Positions 1-10,328 of a stretch of 64,000 nt of DNA are shown here, piece by piece. The notes under the pieces are model-generated. The model was not told where the DNA came from, ran no database searches, and worked only from the letters and a program-made list of their open reading frames with translations. How positions within the stretch are numbered: the first letter of the stretch is position 1; each line of letters begins with the position of its first letter. The position numbers were made by a program, and so were the translations under genes. The stretch spans positions 744,001 to 808,000 of the forward strand of contig JAGYXB010000062.1 of the NCBI GenBank assembly GCA_022495005.1. Direction: 5' to 3'. This stretch comes from Rhyacophila brunnea (lineage: Eukaryota > Arthropoda > Insecta > Trichoptera > Rhyacophilidae).

Positions 1-576
1 TTAGCCACTAAATATTAAAATTTTATTATAGAGGGGTATTTCGAATTTCTTTCGATAAATTGGTTGCCCAAGGTTATATAAAGATTTAGTCGCGTGTAAA
101 AATAAATCTTTTAAATCATCAACAATAAACATCGAATATATTAAATCACTGTAAAATTGTACGAAATAGATTATTAGGTAAAACCAGAGTTTTTCAGCTA
201 AATGATATTGTTATGTTCCCGTTAGTAACCATAATTCCAATTCATTGATTTTCTGCGCGGCAAAGAAATTTTCTAAGCGTATATTGTAAAAAAGCTCTTG
301 GTGAAATTATGTAAGAATTTAACATAATATACACGACCTTTTAGTGCGGCTTTCCTACAACTAACTTAAAGTATTTGACTAGTCAATCAAACTGGTGAGA
401 CATATTTCTATAAAATTATAAGTGCAATTAGATTATTAAATAATAACTTTTTGAAAAAATTTTCAAGTAAATAAATAAAATTCAATAACTACTGTTATAT
501 TTGGTCATTTTTTATGAATATTTCAAAACTGTATAAAAATATATCTTTCACATCTAAAAATACAAAATATTTTTTT
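1..576. other. AT-rich stretch, no gene seen
   Basis: I see no ORF with coding character, no splice-flanked exon and no recognisable repeat in this stretch. It is very AT-rich with short A and T runs. Confidence 0.5.
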
Positions 577-777
577 GACCATGTCACACCCTAAGAATAT
601 CATAAATGAGCCTCCGCCAGTATCAATATTTTTTTTTTATGAGAAATTTGTGTTAGCCACTCAACCTATTAGATCCATACTCTGACTCCAAACAAGAAAT
701 ATTAAAAAATATTTGTGTATTTTCTAGACCCAAGATTGAAACCTGGGACCCACGATATTATAAAGCAACGCGTTTAT
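577..777 (-). mobile_element. tRNA-derived SINE, family 1, diverged copy
   Basis: The stretch reads as a diverged reverse-strand copy of the SINE seen intact at 14725-14957. Shared landmarks are the tail gaccatgtc, the block agccac..caacctattag, ccatactctgactc, and a B-box-like region gattgaaacctggg beside gggacccacg. The tRNA-like head (right end) is badly decayed after about 770, so the copy is old. Family 1 has six copies in this window. Confidence 0.6.
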
Positions 778-1913
778 TTCACAAATGTTTTCAAAAACTG
801 GAAATTTATCAACACCATATCAAGATTTGAATTGATATTTAGTTTTATTATTATTATGACAGGATATATACAATTATTAAAATAATTGAAATATTTAAAT
901 TCAGTACCTACACATTTTGTGAAAATACTGCACTAAAAAAACTAGAATATAATATAAATAAGATTGACATTTTTTTTAATAATTATGCAGATAAATGATA
1001 TGAATTATGATTTTTTTGCGAATTTTATTTGTAATGTGGAAATAATATAGATAGAAGAATTTTTCTGAAATTACCAAATAGGTTATAAAAAATAATTTTA
1101 AAAAGTCAAATTAGTATAAATAATGAAAATAACTTTAAGCGTTTTATGTTTATTGAGAATGATTTAATTTTTACTAAAACGAAATCGAGATATAAAAAAA
1201 TCCAACACGAATTACGTATTTCATACACAAATAACAGTCCATGTAAATATCCTATACAAATTATTGAAAACGAAAAATATTTGCACAGAGTTTGTCTGTG
1301 TTATTTGTTTCCGTTTTAAAATTGTGTGTCTCATTGATACGCTCTAAGCATTTTACCAATTTTAATCATCATCAATTCTCATTAATATGCAATAAATAAG
1401 GCAGTTTATTTTTAAAAGAAAGGTCGTTCCTTTATTACTACCAAAAAATATTATGTAAAGATAAAAGTATTTGTTTTTCACTGAAAATATTTTTGCGAAG
1501 AGAAAAGTAATTCATGTTTCATTTTCATTTCTCTTATTTGCCTTGTTATTCTCATATTTTTGTATCGTTGTTATTTTGTTTTATTTATGTTTCACGTAAA
1601 ATAATCTTTATTGTAAAATACACATATTAAAATATTTCGAAGGTAGACTGCTTAAGTAGTAAAACAAAGTTAATAAACAATATTTTTACGAAATTTACGT
1701 ATTATTATAATCCAACAGGAAAAAAAAGATGGAGACACAAGGTACAGTCGAGATTTTTCGGAATTCAATATGACATATTATTTAATATTCATCATTTTTT
1801 TATAGGTGTCAGACTAATAATAATTATAATATTATTGTTTATTTATTTTATTCAATACCGAACAGACACAATATTTATAAAAATGTAGCATTCTTTTATT
1901 AACAATCTTCTTT
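778..1913. other. AT-rich stretch, no gene seen
   Basis: Unique-looking AT-rich DNA with many short A/T runs. No coding signature, hairpin or known repeat end was found here. Confidence 0.45.
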
Positions 1914-2130
1914 CGTCTTCTTTTGTCATATCCGCCCCTTAACTGGAGCATATGGACTCCACGCGGCACCTCCAAGAATCCCTGTCGCTCGCCAGTCTTC
2001 TTGCTTCATTCCCGGTCAAACCAGCATCCCGTAGCTCCGCCGTATACACTCTGAAGATTGTATTTAGCGGCTTTCCAGGACGCCGGAATCCAACAATACA
2101 TAATCTTAAACAGCCTCAGAAAAAAAACTA
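1914..2130 (-). pseudogene. LINE 3' end (reverse transcriptase C-terminus), family A
   Basis: On the reverse strand, 2091-1939 encodes 50 uninterrupted residues and a stop. It reads GFRRPGKPLNTIFR, then about 16 residues on EARRLASDRDSWR, ending VESICSS. The pattern GxxRPGxP..(T)IxR...A.DR..WR..V is the usual end of insect non-LTR reverse transcriptase ORFs of RTE-like or related clades. The stop is followed by a short 3' UTR and an AGAAGACGAAAGAAG-type tail (rightmost strand 1930-1905). The same end, with the same GGGGCGGATATG 3' UTR, occurs at 60918-61265 on the plus strand, so this is a dispersed family. The copy is 5' truncated, as is typical for LINEs. The clade is uncertain. Confidence 0.75.
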
Positions 2131-2494
2131 TTAGAAAAATTTTGATCCTGATGAGAACCAGTTTTTCTTTCTGAACAGGGATATTCATCTTTATGCCGTT
2201 CATGATAATAATTTTAGGAAAACCTAATAATTCAGAAAATAAATAATAATAATCAAATATTATTATCGTATACTTTTTTATATAATAATGTGTTGATTAT
2301 TAATATTGTCACAGTTGATTTGTAAGATATGCGAGGTAAAAACTTATGCAATAAATCATTTAGTTATAATATGATACCAAATTCCGTGGACGCCTACTTT
2401 TTTTATGTTATATTAGTTTTATCGGGAGATTTAAGCGCAAAGGTATCAGAGAAAAATGTGACGGTGGTTGGTAGCAAAACAGAGGACGTGCTAA

Positions 2495-2585
2495 AATAAT
2501 GTTGAGAAAAAATCTTGCTGGCCGCTGTCAGTTTGAATTCTGCACACGTGGGAGAGAAACGACACGTGACGGTATTTTTCGCTCA
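2495..2585. promoter_or_regulatory. Possible regulatory island with two CACGTG E-boxes
   Basis: Two palindromic CACGTG sites (2545-2550 and 2563-2568) lie 18 bp apart in a locally GC-richer stretch (about 2500-2585) within AT-rich DNA. CACGTG is the canonical site for bHLH factors of the Myc, USF and Clock type. No promoter or exon is visible next to it, so a regulatory role is inference only. Confidence 0.2.
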
Positions 2586-3058
2586 TATATATTACATATT
2601 GTATGGCGCTTGTCTGCGAAACGATTGCTTGATATAAAAACAAATTTATCGTGAAATATAGAATATTGAGTCATAAAAACTAAAATATATCAGTCGTATT
2701 ATATATTGGAAAATTATACAATGAGCCGATTATAATTAACGTCGGGAAATGTTGTTTTCCGTAAAATGTAATAATATAATATAACAAAATAGAATATACA
2801 CACACCGTTAAATAATAATTAGAATTGGTTCAATAAGTTACCAGCTTAAATGTAAAGTGGAGTTACTGCCAAAAGTTTATGTCTCAATAATATGTTATAG
2901 AGCCATTTAACAATTCAAAGACACATTCTATAAAACGGTCAATGGTAAATATTAGGGGTAAAATAGAAATTAAATGTACTTACACAAGAAAGTATACATA
3001 GGTACCTACTAAAAATATATCTATAATACAACATTTATGACTTTCTTGTAGTTGTACT

Positions 3059-3250
3059 TTAATTTTTGGCAATACAATCTTTGATAGACTTCTCCTTCTC
3101 CAGAAACTTTCTCCATCCCATACAATCCGATGTGACTGTTTTCCAATTACTTTGATCATTACATCTCACTTGGCCACCGAAGTGTTTTTTTGCCCTCAGC
3201 CGATGACTGCATCTATGGAACGAATATATGAGGGATTTCCATCACCTACT
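3059..3250 (-). pseudogene. LINE reverse transcriptase C-terminal remnant
   Basis: The reverse strand 3175-3059 is open for 38 codons to a TAA. It contains SNWKTVTSDCMGWRKFLEKE, which matches the W..(x)..A.DR..WR..L pattern at the end of insect LINE ORFs, with decayed key residues (SDCMGWR in place of ADRxxWR). Upstream sequence to about 3250 may continue the ORF but is frameshifted. No downstream tail is clear. It differs from the LINE ends at 2.0, 7.1 and 53.1 kb, so it is probably another family. Confidence 0.5.
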
Positions 3251-3259
3251 CTAAGACAG

Positions 3260-4800
3260 TTCTGTGTCTTAGGAGAATAAACAACTTTTATTTCTGTTTT
3301 CTCAGATAGTAAGTTCTCAGAAACACACAAATTAAAACTATAACCATAACCTAAAACTATAAGTTCCACGTATAAGTTGGAAAATAAGCAACCAAATAAA
3401 GATTATTATATTTTTTTAAACTACAGTATAATATAAGCCCAGGGGGATTCGTCTCTCTCTATAACAAGGTCGTACATCAACTGATATGTGTCCCAAAGAA
3501 TCAATCCACTCACAAAACTAATTTTACAATAATTATAAATGTAATATGTATACTCGCATGATGAATTTTCAGGATGTCTGTGAATTCTATATGTTTCTGC
3601 GTATCGTGCTTCTATACTAGCAGTGCAAAGTATGTTCTTTAATTTCTTAAAAACCAAGAAATACTGAGGGGTTTTTTTTTTAAATTACCGCTCGCTGCTT
3701 CGCAAGTATTTTTTCAACACCGCCTAAAAACAATGAAAAAGCTCTTTATCGTCTCACGAGGGTGCCGCGTAATCTTTTCTAACGTTGACTTAAGAAGGAT
3801 TCTACGCAGCTTTAATACCAAGTGTCCATTTTTGATGTGCTTTTGTGACAAAGTTTTTACACTGTGCGGAAAAAATTTTTTCAATCAATAGCGATACAAC
3901 CTTACTTGTTCACTTCATAAAAAACCCTATTGGAACTTTTTCATTGATTTTTTTCTTAAAACCCGCTAATATAATTAAGTAATTGTAAGTCGATATTTGA
4001 TATTGATAAAAATGGTGAAATACCCTTTTTTCTTTCTATTTATGTGTAAATGGACGCAAATCAGCTAACCTCAACAATAAATTCTAAAATATTAAAAATC
4101 GATTTAAAATACTACGAAATTAGAGCTTATTTTATGTTTATCATATTGTCTTTTGTTAAATCTACAAAATAAAACTAATATTCACGTTTTATATAGGTAT
4201 GGATGTATTAAATTTATTTTGGTTTTAAAGATTACTAAGTATATGTAATATGGTAGTTCTATAGGGAATCTACTTAAAATTTGAAGGTTTTGATTTACTT
4301 TAATTCAAATAATTCAAAAAAAATAATCAAAAATTTCTTCAACGACACATAAAATCATATAATCCTTTCTGAGATTAATCATTAATTCAATTATTATAAA
4401 CGAGAACATCTGGGTTAATTATTTGTATTGTAATTCTAAAATATCGTTTGTGCATTACTAAGTTTATTTCAACTAAATAAAAAATAAATACATTTACTTA
4501 AAAAATCGAGGCATTAACGTTAAAATGAGAAAATTTGAACGCCATTACCAACAAGGTATTTTGAGTTGTTTCTTATATAGATAATGGAGGTATTGATATT
4601 CTATATACAAATAAAACAGGAAAAATTGAATGTGATATTTTTTTAATATGTTTCCATTGAAGTTAATCTATTTTATTTAGATTACACAAAATCATCATAA
4701 TAATAATTATACTTATATTAAAGTTGTCTTTCATTATCATTATCAGCTTTCTTTGGCTCTTTTCTATTTTCTTGATCTCCAAGAGCTCACCGATCCAGTT
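3260..4800. other. AT-rich stretch with one weak GC-richer patch
   Basis: There is no recognised gene. A somewhat GC-richer patch at about 3685-3850 (taccgctcgctgcttcgca, then ctcacgagggtgccgcgtaa) stands out, but I could not assign it. The remainder is AT-rich with no repeat ends found. Confidence 0.35.
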
Positions 4801-4810
4801 TTGATCGGTC

Positions 4811-4910
4811 GTTCTATACACAAGGTTGCTATCAGCGGTTATCGGTGGTTATCGCGAGTAGTTTATTTTTTTAATATTTATCCACCGATAGCAGCCTTGT
4901 GTATAGAATA
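4811..4910. repeat. Fold-back (MITE-like) element, about 100 bp
   Basis: The left arm starts at 4812 with ttctatacacaagg and goes on through ttgctatcagcgg. The right arm, 4882-4909, is ccaccgatagcagcc followed by ttgtgtatagaa, its near-perfect reverse complement over about 27 bp. The loop is short and AT-rich. This is the structure of a small inverted-repeat element. No target duplication is clear. Confidence 0.65.
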
Positions 4911-5040
4911 GACGCGCTCACCTACTATTTTTTTAACACAAAAGTCGCAATCCGAAAGTAGATTGTACTCGTACATTTGGGTTAAACATTATAAGAGTCC
5001 ATAATGACGATAATGTAGTGTAATAAAACAATCACAAAAA

Positions 5041-5150
5041 ATCCCAGGCTTTAATAAAATCGCATAAATGTATAGTGACGTCAATGGGAATCAAACCTCG
5101 AGAGAGAGCATCAAGCATTGTACCACGCATCAGTAGAGCGGTATGATTTC
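5041..5150 (-). mobile_element. tRNA-derived SINE, family 2, diverged copy
   Basis: Reverse strand. The head near 5150 reads ccgctctactgatgcgtgg (A-box-like). A B-box-like gaggtttgattccc follows, then a body with gacgtcac and the family motif aaagcctggg (5043-5053 reversed). The same layout occurs at 9702-9834 and 47536-47640. Box spacing matches RNA polymerase III internal promoters of tRNA-derived SINEs. Confidence 0.5.
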
Positions 5151-5199
5151 ATCCTCATTTCAAGTTTGATATTTATATTATAATATAATCCACGTGCCT

Positions 5200-5480
5200 T
5201 CAGTAGTAAATCGACTTTCCTTTCACAAAAGTGAATTTAATTGACAGCGAGGTTTTCCCCCCAATAATTATTGCGGCTGGAGCTTTTGTCATTATTTTCC
5301 TCTTATCCCGAAAACAATAAGTTGTCATCTCGTTAAATTAAATTAAAAAAGGCTTTCATCCTCTTTAGCGAGAGCCCGTTTTAAGGTTTTCGTCTATTAT
5401 TTTCTGCCTTGAAATTAAGTTGATTCATTTCTTCCTTAAAGGACAGCGCTACATTAGAAATAATAAATTTATTTAGGCTA
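5200..5480. promoter_or_regulatory. Candidate non-coding regulatory island
   Basis: This is a stretch of mixed composition free of recognisable repeat ends. It contains homeodomain-type cores (aataattattg, gttaaattaaatt), blocks such as gcggctggagcttttgtc, and pyrimidine-rich segments. No frame is open across it. Such islands inside a repeat-filled gene desert are often enhancers. Conservation could not be tested. Confidence 0.25.
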
Positions 5481-5897
5481 ACTTAAAAGTGGCGCTGTCT
5501 TATCCTGCTCACAATTAACACAGGATTGGGGACGTCAATATTTAACTTCTGATTTTACGTGCCAAGGGCTTGTAATTCTTTTGACAACGTACTGATTACA
5601 CGTTGATCAAAAGAAAAGTTACACTTCTGCAGAGCAATAAATTTTCTTGAATGGTTATTTTATCAGAAAGAAATGTAAATTTTACGAATACTTTTAATGA
5701 CGCCTTAGTTTAAAAATAATGACTTCATTAAATAATTTTTTTAAATGTAATGTAAGCCACAACACATTTTTTTAATATGCATCGTATAAAATTATCTATT
5801 CTAATAATAAAATTGAGACACGCAGCTACACTCATACTGTTATCTATCACATGCAGGGCTTCAAATCGTTATTTTCTATTATCTGGTTTTTGTTCTG

Positions 5898-6255
5898 GTT
5901 CATGTAAAAATATATATATTATATCGGTTCGGTTTCGGTTCCGAAAAATTAACGGTTTTTCCGGTTTTCGGTTCAGTTGTGATTTGAGCCCCTGAGCACA
6001 TGTGTACCCGAGTTCCAAGTGGGTAGTAGTGAGTGACCCAAAAGTCTAAGAGTCTAAGTTCTAAGACTCAAGATGTAATACGTGTTGCGCCAATGACAAT
6101 GATCATGTTTACGTCTACGTTTGAATATGTACCGAACCGAAAAAAACCTATATTTTTTTCAGTTCGGTTTCCGTTTTCGTTCCGACAAAAATAATGGTTT
6201 TTCTTGTTTTCGGTCCAGTTCTAATTTGAGCACCTGGTCACATGTGTACCCGAGA
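5898..6255. repeat. Two direct copies of a CGGTTCGGTTT-rich repeat
   Basis: Copies at about 5898-6013 and 6148-6255 share the order cggttcggtttcggttcc, then aacggtttttccggttttcgg, then gatttgagc, then cacatgtgtacccgag. The offset is about 250 bp. The arms are degenerate CGGTTTT / AAACCG motifs, as in sub-terminal repeats of some DNA transposons. The short ORFs here are products of this low-complexity sequence. Confidence 0.6.
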
Positions 6256-6699
6256 TTGATATTAACATACGTATCTAAAGGCACTGATGAACCACGCGCG
6301 CCTAAATCCAACCGCTTTCAATCTTATTGATTTAAAAAATAATAATAGGCCGACAAATTACATTCAAATAGAATCACATATTTTTTTATCTATATTTTCT
6401 TTCCGTTTTGTATAAGGACGAAGAGGTAGCTAATTGCTAGGCTTCAAATGATGGTTACTTAAACCCTGATGGCTAAAATTATTAAACATGGAACATGCTT
6501 TGCCTACTGATTCCCTGAATGCTGGTTGTCCAAATTCAAAAGAAAATTTATTTTTCAAAGTAACCGACTCCAAAGGATTCAAACAATTTTACTTTTCTAA
6601 AAATTATGTAATTACAATAATAAAACTAAAGAATTAATAATAACAGACGAACAATACGTCGCACAGAATGTAGGCTATTGAACGTAAAATGAAAATAAT

Positions 6700-6763
6700 C
6701 GGCGCGCGTAAGTAATCGGGGCGAGGCGCGGGCCGCGGGCGAGCTGCGCGGGCGGGCTGCGCG
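6700..6763. other. Short, extremely GC- and CpG-rich island
   Basis: About 64 bases consist almost wholly of G and C, with many CpG and GCGCGG words (cggggcgaggcgcgggcc and gagctgcgcgggcgggc). The flanks are more than 65% AT. No ORF runs through it. It could be a promoter or enhancer core, or a low-complexity expansion. Confidence 0.4.
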
Positions 6764-6984
6764 TCTATAGTTATTCTACGTCTATTTTTCGTAACGCTTT
6801 TGCGTCGGAGATCATGAGTAAAACATGTTCCATGTTAAAATATGTAACCAGAGTAAACTAATCGCCGATTCGCTTAAAGTAATCAGAATATCATGATTAT
6901 ATTTTTCTTGATATTGAGACACTTTCAACGAATTTTCACTTAATATCGTATAATACTCAACGATTTAAATCATTATCTATATTT

Positions 6985-7180
6985 TCAGCCAGGGTTGATC
7001 CACTGCTAGATGAAGGTTTCCTCCAGTTTCCTTCACTCTTCTCGGTTCCTTGCTTTTCTCTGCCACTCCACCAAACCTGATAAGTTCGTCAATCCAGCGG
7101 GTTTCGGGGCGCCTTTGTGGCCGCTTAGTGCCCCTCGGGTACCACTGAATGACTGTATTCGTCCAGCGGCTGTCCGTTAA
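6985..7180 (-). pseudogene. LINE reverse transcriptase C-terminus, family B
   Basis: Reverse strand from 7180 encodes SRWTNTVIQWYPRGTKRPQ, then RRPETRWIDEL. This aligns with RWTNLVIQWYPRRTKRPQ then GRPRGRWIDEM at 51.1 kb. The 3' UTR (cttcatctagcagtggatc, about 7020-7000) corresponds to the catccagcagt..ggctgaaatgatgatgat tail at 22.4 kb. The family resembles the endonuclease-reverse transcriptase LINEs of Lepidoptera (known family, assignment by eye). The frame breaks after the RWIDEL region. Confidence 0.7.
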
Positions 7181-7419
7181 TCATTATCTTATTTACCACA
7201 CAACTAAAATTGAGTTTCTACGCCTATATATTAGTTAATTGGAAGTCGCTAAAATCAATTGAGAAATACAAACACTTGTACAAACATAATTAAATTATTT
7301 CACAAAGACTGGATTAAATTTATTTATTAAATGATACGTCGTTAAAAAAATAAAATTCACTCTAAGTAACTTATATGATACATTTACAAATACGAAATTT
7401 GTAATTTATATATTTTTCA

Positions 7420-7610
7420 CCATGTGCTTAAGATCCCATCCCATCATATTATGGGCCTCCACATATTAATACATATTGTAATAAAAGATTTTTGTCTTTA
7501 CTAAAATGGATGTTAGCCACTTTCTCTTTTTAAAAAACCATGAAAATTTTCCACACCCGGGATTTAGTAACCCTGTAACCGCTCGGCCATTATGGGCGGC
7601 AAATTTATAA
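7420..7610 (-). mobile_element. tRNA-derived SINE, family 1, diverged copy
   Basis: Reverse-strand copy. The tail is at the left (accatgtgcttaagatccc, then atgggcctccacat) and the body motif is atggatgttagccac. The head at right keeps ccgctcggccat..tgggcgg, an A-box-like segment of a Leu/Ser-type tRNA. The middle is partly deleted, so the B box is poor (acccgggatttag). Confidence 0.6.
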
Positions 7611-8269
7611 TTTGTTACAGTAAATTTCAAGTACTACCTTCTTCAAATTTACAATATTAAATTGTCAATTATTTAGTTATTTTATGTAGATTAATTGATT
7701 CTATAATAATATTATATTCTTCATTTTACTAATATCTATTTTGGCAATTTTTACCAATAAACCTCTTTATAATTCTGATGGACAAATTTTTGTAAAACTA
7801 ACCACAGTTAGTACAACAACCGAAAAAATATTATTCCGGTAAAATATGCTTACACTATTCATGTTCGCATGACAATGTCGACGTCAATGTTACTCACGAT
7901 AATATAGTATATACATCAACATCATCTACTCTTCATCAAGGCATCTCCAATTTGATTGTATTCCTCTTAGTTTTATGCATTATGCTGTGACATTCTTCCA
8001 CTGAACTTGGGAAACAAACAGTAGTATGCTATGCAATACAGATTTCTAAAATCTTTCAATAAAAGTATGTCAAACAATAGACAATTACTGAATGAATCTA
8101 GTTATATTTAAAAGGTGTAAAATGTCATAAAATTATACTATAATGGGCGATATAATGAATATAAATATCATCTTATTATTTGTAACTTATCATTCACCTT
8201 CTACGTTATTCATTCGATAACTTTAGTTTGCGATTCCAAAGTATACGATATATTATTATGAATATCAGT

Positions 8270-8420
8270 TAAAGTTGGCAAGAATATCGCCGGTTAGAGA
8301 CGTCGTGACGCCGCGTCATTGTTTCGATATCCTCTCGCGGTCGGAGATTTCCATAAAATTATCGACCGAAGATCGCCGAAGCTTTTGTCGGAGCTTTAAG
8401 CCCGTCTCAGGCTTACCACC
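8270..8420. promoter_or_regulatory. Candidate non-coding regulatory island
   Basis: A CpG-containing, repeat-free block (cgccggttagagacgtcgtg, then cctctcgcggtcggagattt) is followed by ccataaaattatcg, which contains a CATAAA core typical of caudal/Abd-B-class homeodomain sites. It has no open frame of note. Function is inferred only from composition and setting. Confidence 0.25.
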
Positions 8421-8661
8421 TGCTGAGTATTGATACAGCAAGGAAATAAATTACAACCAGGTAGACACTGTCTCAGAATTTGTGATTTCAGGTAATATTT
8501 TGCTCGAGCTGTGCTGTTTGATATGGGTTTTGTCAGGTTTATGAAGGCTAATTAATTCTTAACGATAATAATTATACATTTAAAAATGTGACATATTGTA
8601 TTTATGAATCACATTAAGAATTCTAAAATTACTACCATAATTATATATATTTAAATATTAA

Positions 8662-8708
8662 AAGAGAGGTCTGATTTGCGCAAAGTTATTGCAAATCAGA
8701 CCTCTCTT
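8662..8708. repeat. Perfect 18-bp hairpin
   Basis: The arm aagagaggtctgatttgc (8662-8679) is exactly reverse-complemented at 8691-8708, around an 11-base loop. The same gaggtctgattt word recurs once inside the neighbouring hAT element at 8931-8942. A perfect stem of this length is unlikely by chance and could be a fold-back element remnant or a small-RNA precursor. Confidence 0.7.
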
Positions 8709-8759
8709 ACTTGTTCTTATGTTTTTAATACTGCAACAGGCTATGCGGTTCGATAGCAG

Positions 8760-9659
8760 TAGGGATTTCAATACCAGTATTTCAAAACCGGTATCCCAAT
8801 ATTTTTCGATACCGGTTTTAAAAATCAGACAATACCGATATATTTGATTTTGAAAGTGGAAACGAAATTTCTTAATTACTATTAAAAGTTTAACAGGACT
8901 CTAAATATTTTGTCGAGTTACGCGAGGTCTGATTTAATTCCGTTGACTTCCGCGACACGTGCAGATTTGCGAAATACATTTGCATTAAAAGTATGTAGGT
9001 ACCTAGTTCCGTAATTTTAAATTAATCTAAATATTTACGACAGTTGCTCGTGGGTTTTAGGTCAAGTGTATTTTTAAGTAGATATATCTGAAATCCCGGT
9101 ACTGTTCGTTTGTATAATCGTGAAGAAAGTGCCAATAATTCAACTACTAGGTATTTTGTAAACATCAGTATCTCTACCGTATTTTACCTATATCTCTTTA
9201 AAAGTTTACATATTATAAAATACATTTTTTTTGGACCATGTCCGATCCTAATTGGATCATATGGGCCTCCACAGAGTAGAGGTTTGTATTAACAGATTTT
9301 TGTTTTTTACAAGAAATGGATGTCAGCCACTTACTCAACCTATTAGGTCCATACCCTGACTCACACACAAATTGAAAAACAATATGTGTACTTGCCAGAC
9401 CAAGGATTCGAACCTGAGACCCACGGCGTAATAGTCCAACGCTTAAGCCGCGCGGCCACCGTGGGTGTCAAGTATATATCTATTTAGATATTTTTGCTAT
9501 GCAATATTACTATTTTAAAAAGATTTGTATATCTATATTTATTGGTAGATCAGTACTTATGGTAGATGTTTTTTTTTCATATATTTCATGAATATGGGTA
9601 TTCAATAGGAAATACCGAAATCCCGGTATTGGAATTTTTATTCGGTATTGCATTCCCTA
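8760..9659. mobile_element. Non-autonomous hAT-type DNA transposon with nested SINE
   Basis: The ends are TAGGGATTTCAATACC at the left and GGTATTGCATTCCCTA at the right, an imperfect terminal inverted repeat. They are flanked by the perfect 8-bp direct duplication gatagcag (8752-8759 and 9660-9667), the target-site length of hAT elements. CAATACC/GGTATT motifs are repeated in the sub-terminal regions (8768-8845 and 9600-9650), as in hAT transposase-binding regions. There is no transposase frame. A family 1 SINE (9231-9475) is inserted inside, so the hAT inserted first. Without it the element is about 655 bp. Confidence 0.85.
9231..9475 (-). mobile_element. tRNA-derived SINE, family 1, near full length
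   Basis: Reverse-strand copy nested in the hAT element at 8760-9659. The head at the right reads acccacggtggccgcgcgg, with cttaagcgttggact following. It has a B-box-like aggttcgaatcc and an anticodon-arm-like GCGTT..TACGC stem. The body carries caatttgtgtgtgagtc and aataggttgagtaagtgg, and the tail ends near gatcggacatggtcc. It matches 14725-14957 almost throughout. Confidence 0.85.
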
Positions 9660-9701
9660 GATAGCAGTAGTGTAGTGAAAGAAAGTATTGCAGTATAAGT
9701 G

Positions 9702-9834
9702 AAATAATCACATACATACCCCCAGGCTTTGGAAGATCCCATAATTGTATTATGACATCACCAGGAGTGGAATCCGCGAGAGCTTCCGGATGAGTTGCCA
9801 GTGCGTTATACACTGGACTACGAGAGCTGCCTCA
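9702..9834 (-). mobile_element. tRNA-derived SINE, family 2
   Basis: Reverse strand. The head at 9834 reads gaggcagctctcgtagtcc, then agtgtataacgcactgg (A-box-like). A B-box-like gcggattccactcc follows, then gatgtcataatacaattatg and the family tail motif caaagcctggggg. The short ORF on this strand is a by-product. It lies 43 bp outside the right end of the hAT element. Confidence 0.65.
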
Positions 9835-9968
9835 TTTTTTTTGCTTACTGTCCTTGTAATCTGAGAGATTAACACTTGTATACAGTTGACAATGCAATAA
9901 TAATCAGTATTATATGGTAGGGATAACCAAGTACTTATTTTAAGATGCTTTACTTAACGTTAAGAGCA

Positions 9969-10328
9969 TACTACAGTGAAACGGCAAATAATTTTCAACT
10001 ATAGGTGCGACGAAATTTCGGACTCGCTGGCAATCGGAGAGCGAAAATCGAGCTGTGAACACGTAAATTTGTTTTGTGATGGTTACGGGGGAATTAATTC
10101 TTAAATCGTGTAAAGATGACTAAAAAACGTTACACATTTACTTGAAAAAGAAAACATGTCAATGAATATATTATTATTATTATACACTAATAGAACAATA
10201 TAAACAGAACATTAAATGGACGCATCTTGAATTTTTATAACAAATTATGTTTTGTTCTGCACGCGTCGTTTGTACAATCTTTGCGTCGCGTAGTCACGAT
10301 CGTTTTAGACCGTGCCCCAGCTGAAGTA
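9969..10328 (+). repeat. 360-bp dispersed repeat, copy 1 (TIR element)
   Basis: About 90% identical by eye to 56752-57097 over its whole length, with a few short indels. The ends are TACTACAG at the left and CTGAAGTA at the right. The other copy has a perfect TACTTCAG / CTGAAGTA pair. If TA is the target duplication, the element would be a Tc1/mariner-type or similar MITE with a very short CTTCAG inverted end. The interior is CpG-containing (ggtgcgacgaaatttcgga, then gtcgcgtagtcacgatcg) with no long frame. Confidence 0.75.
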
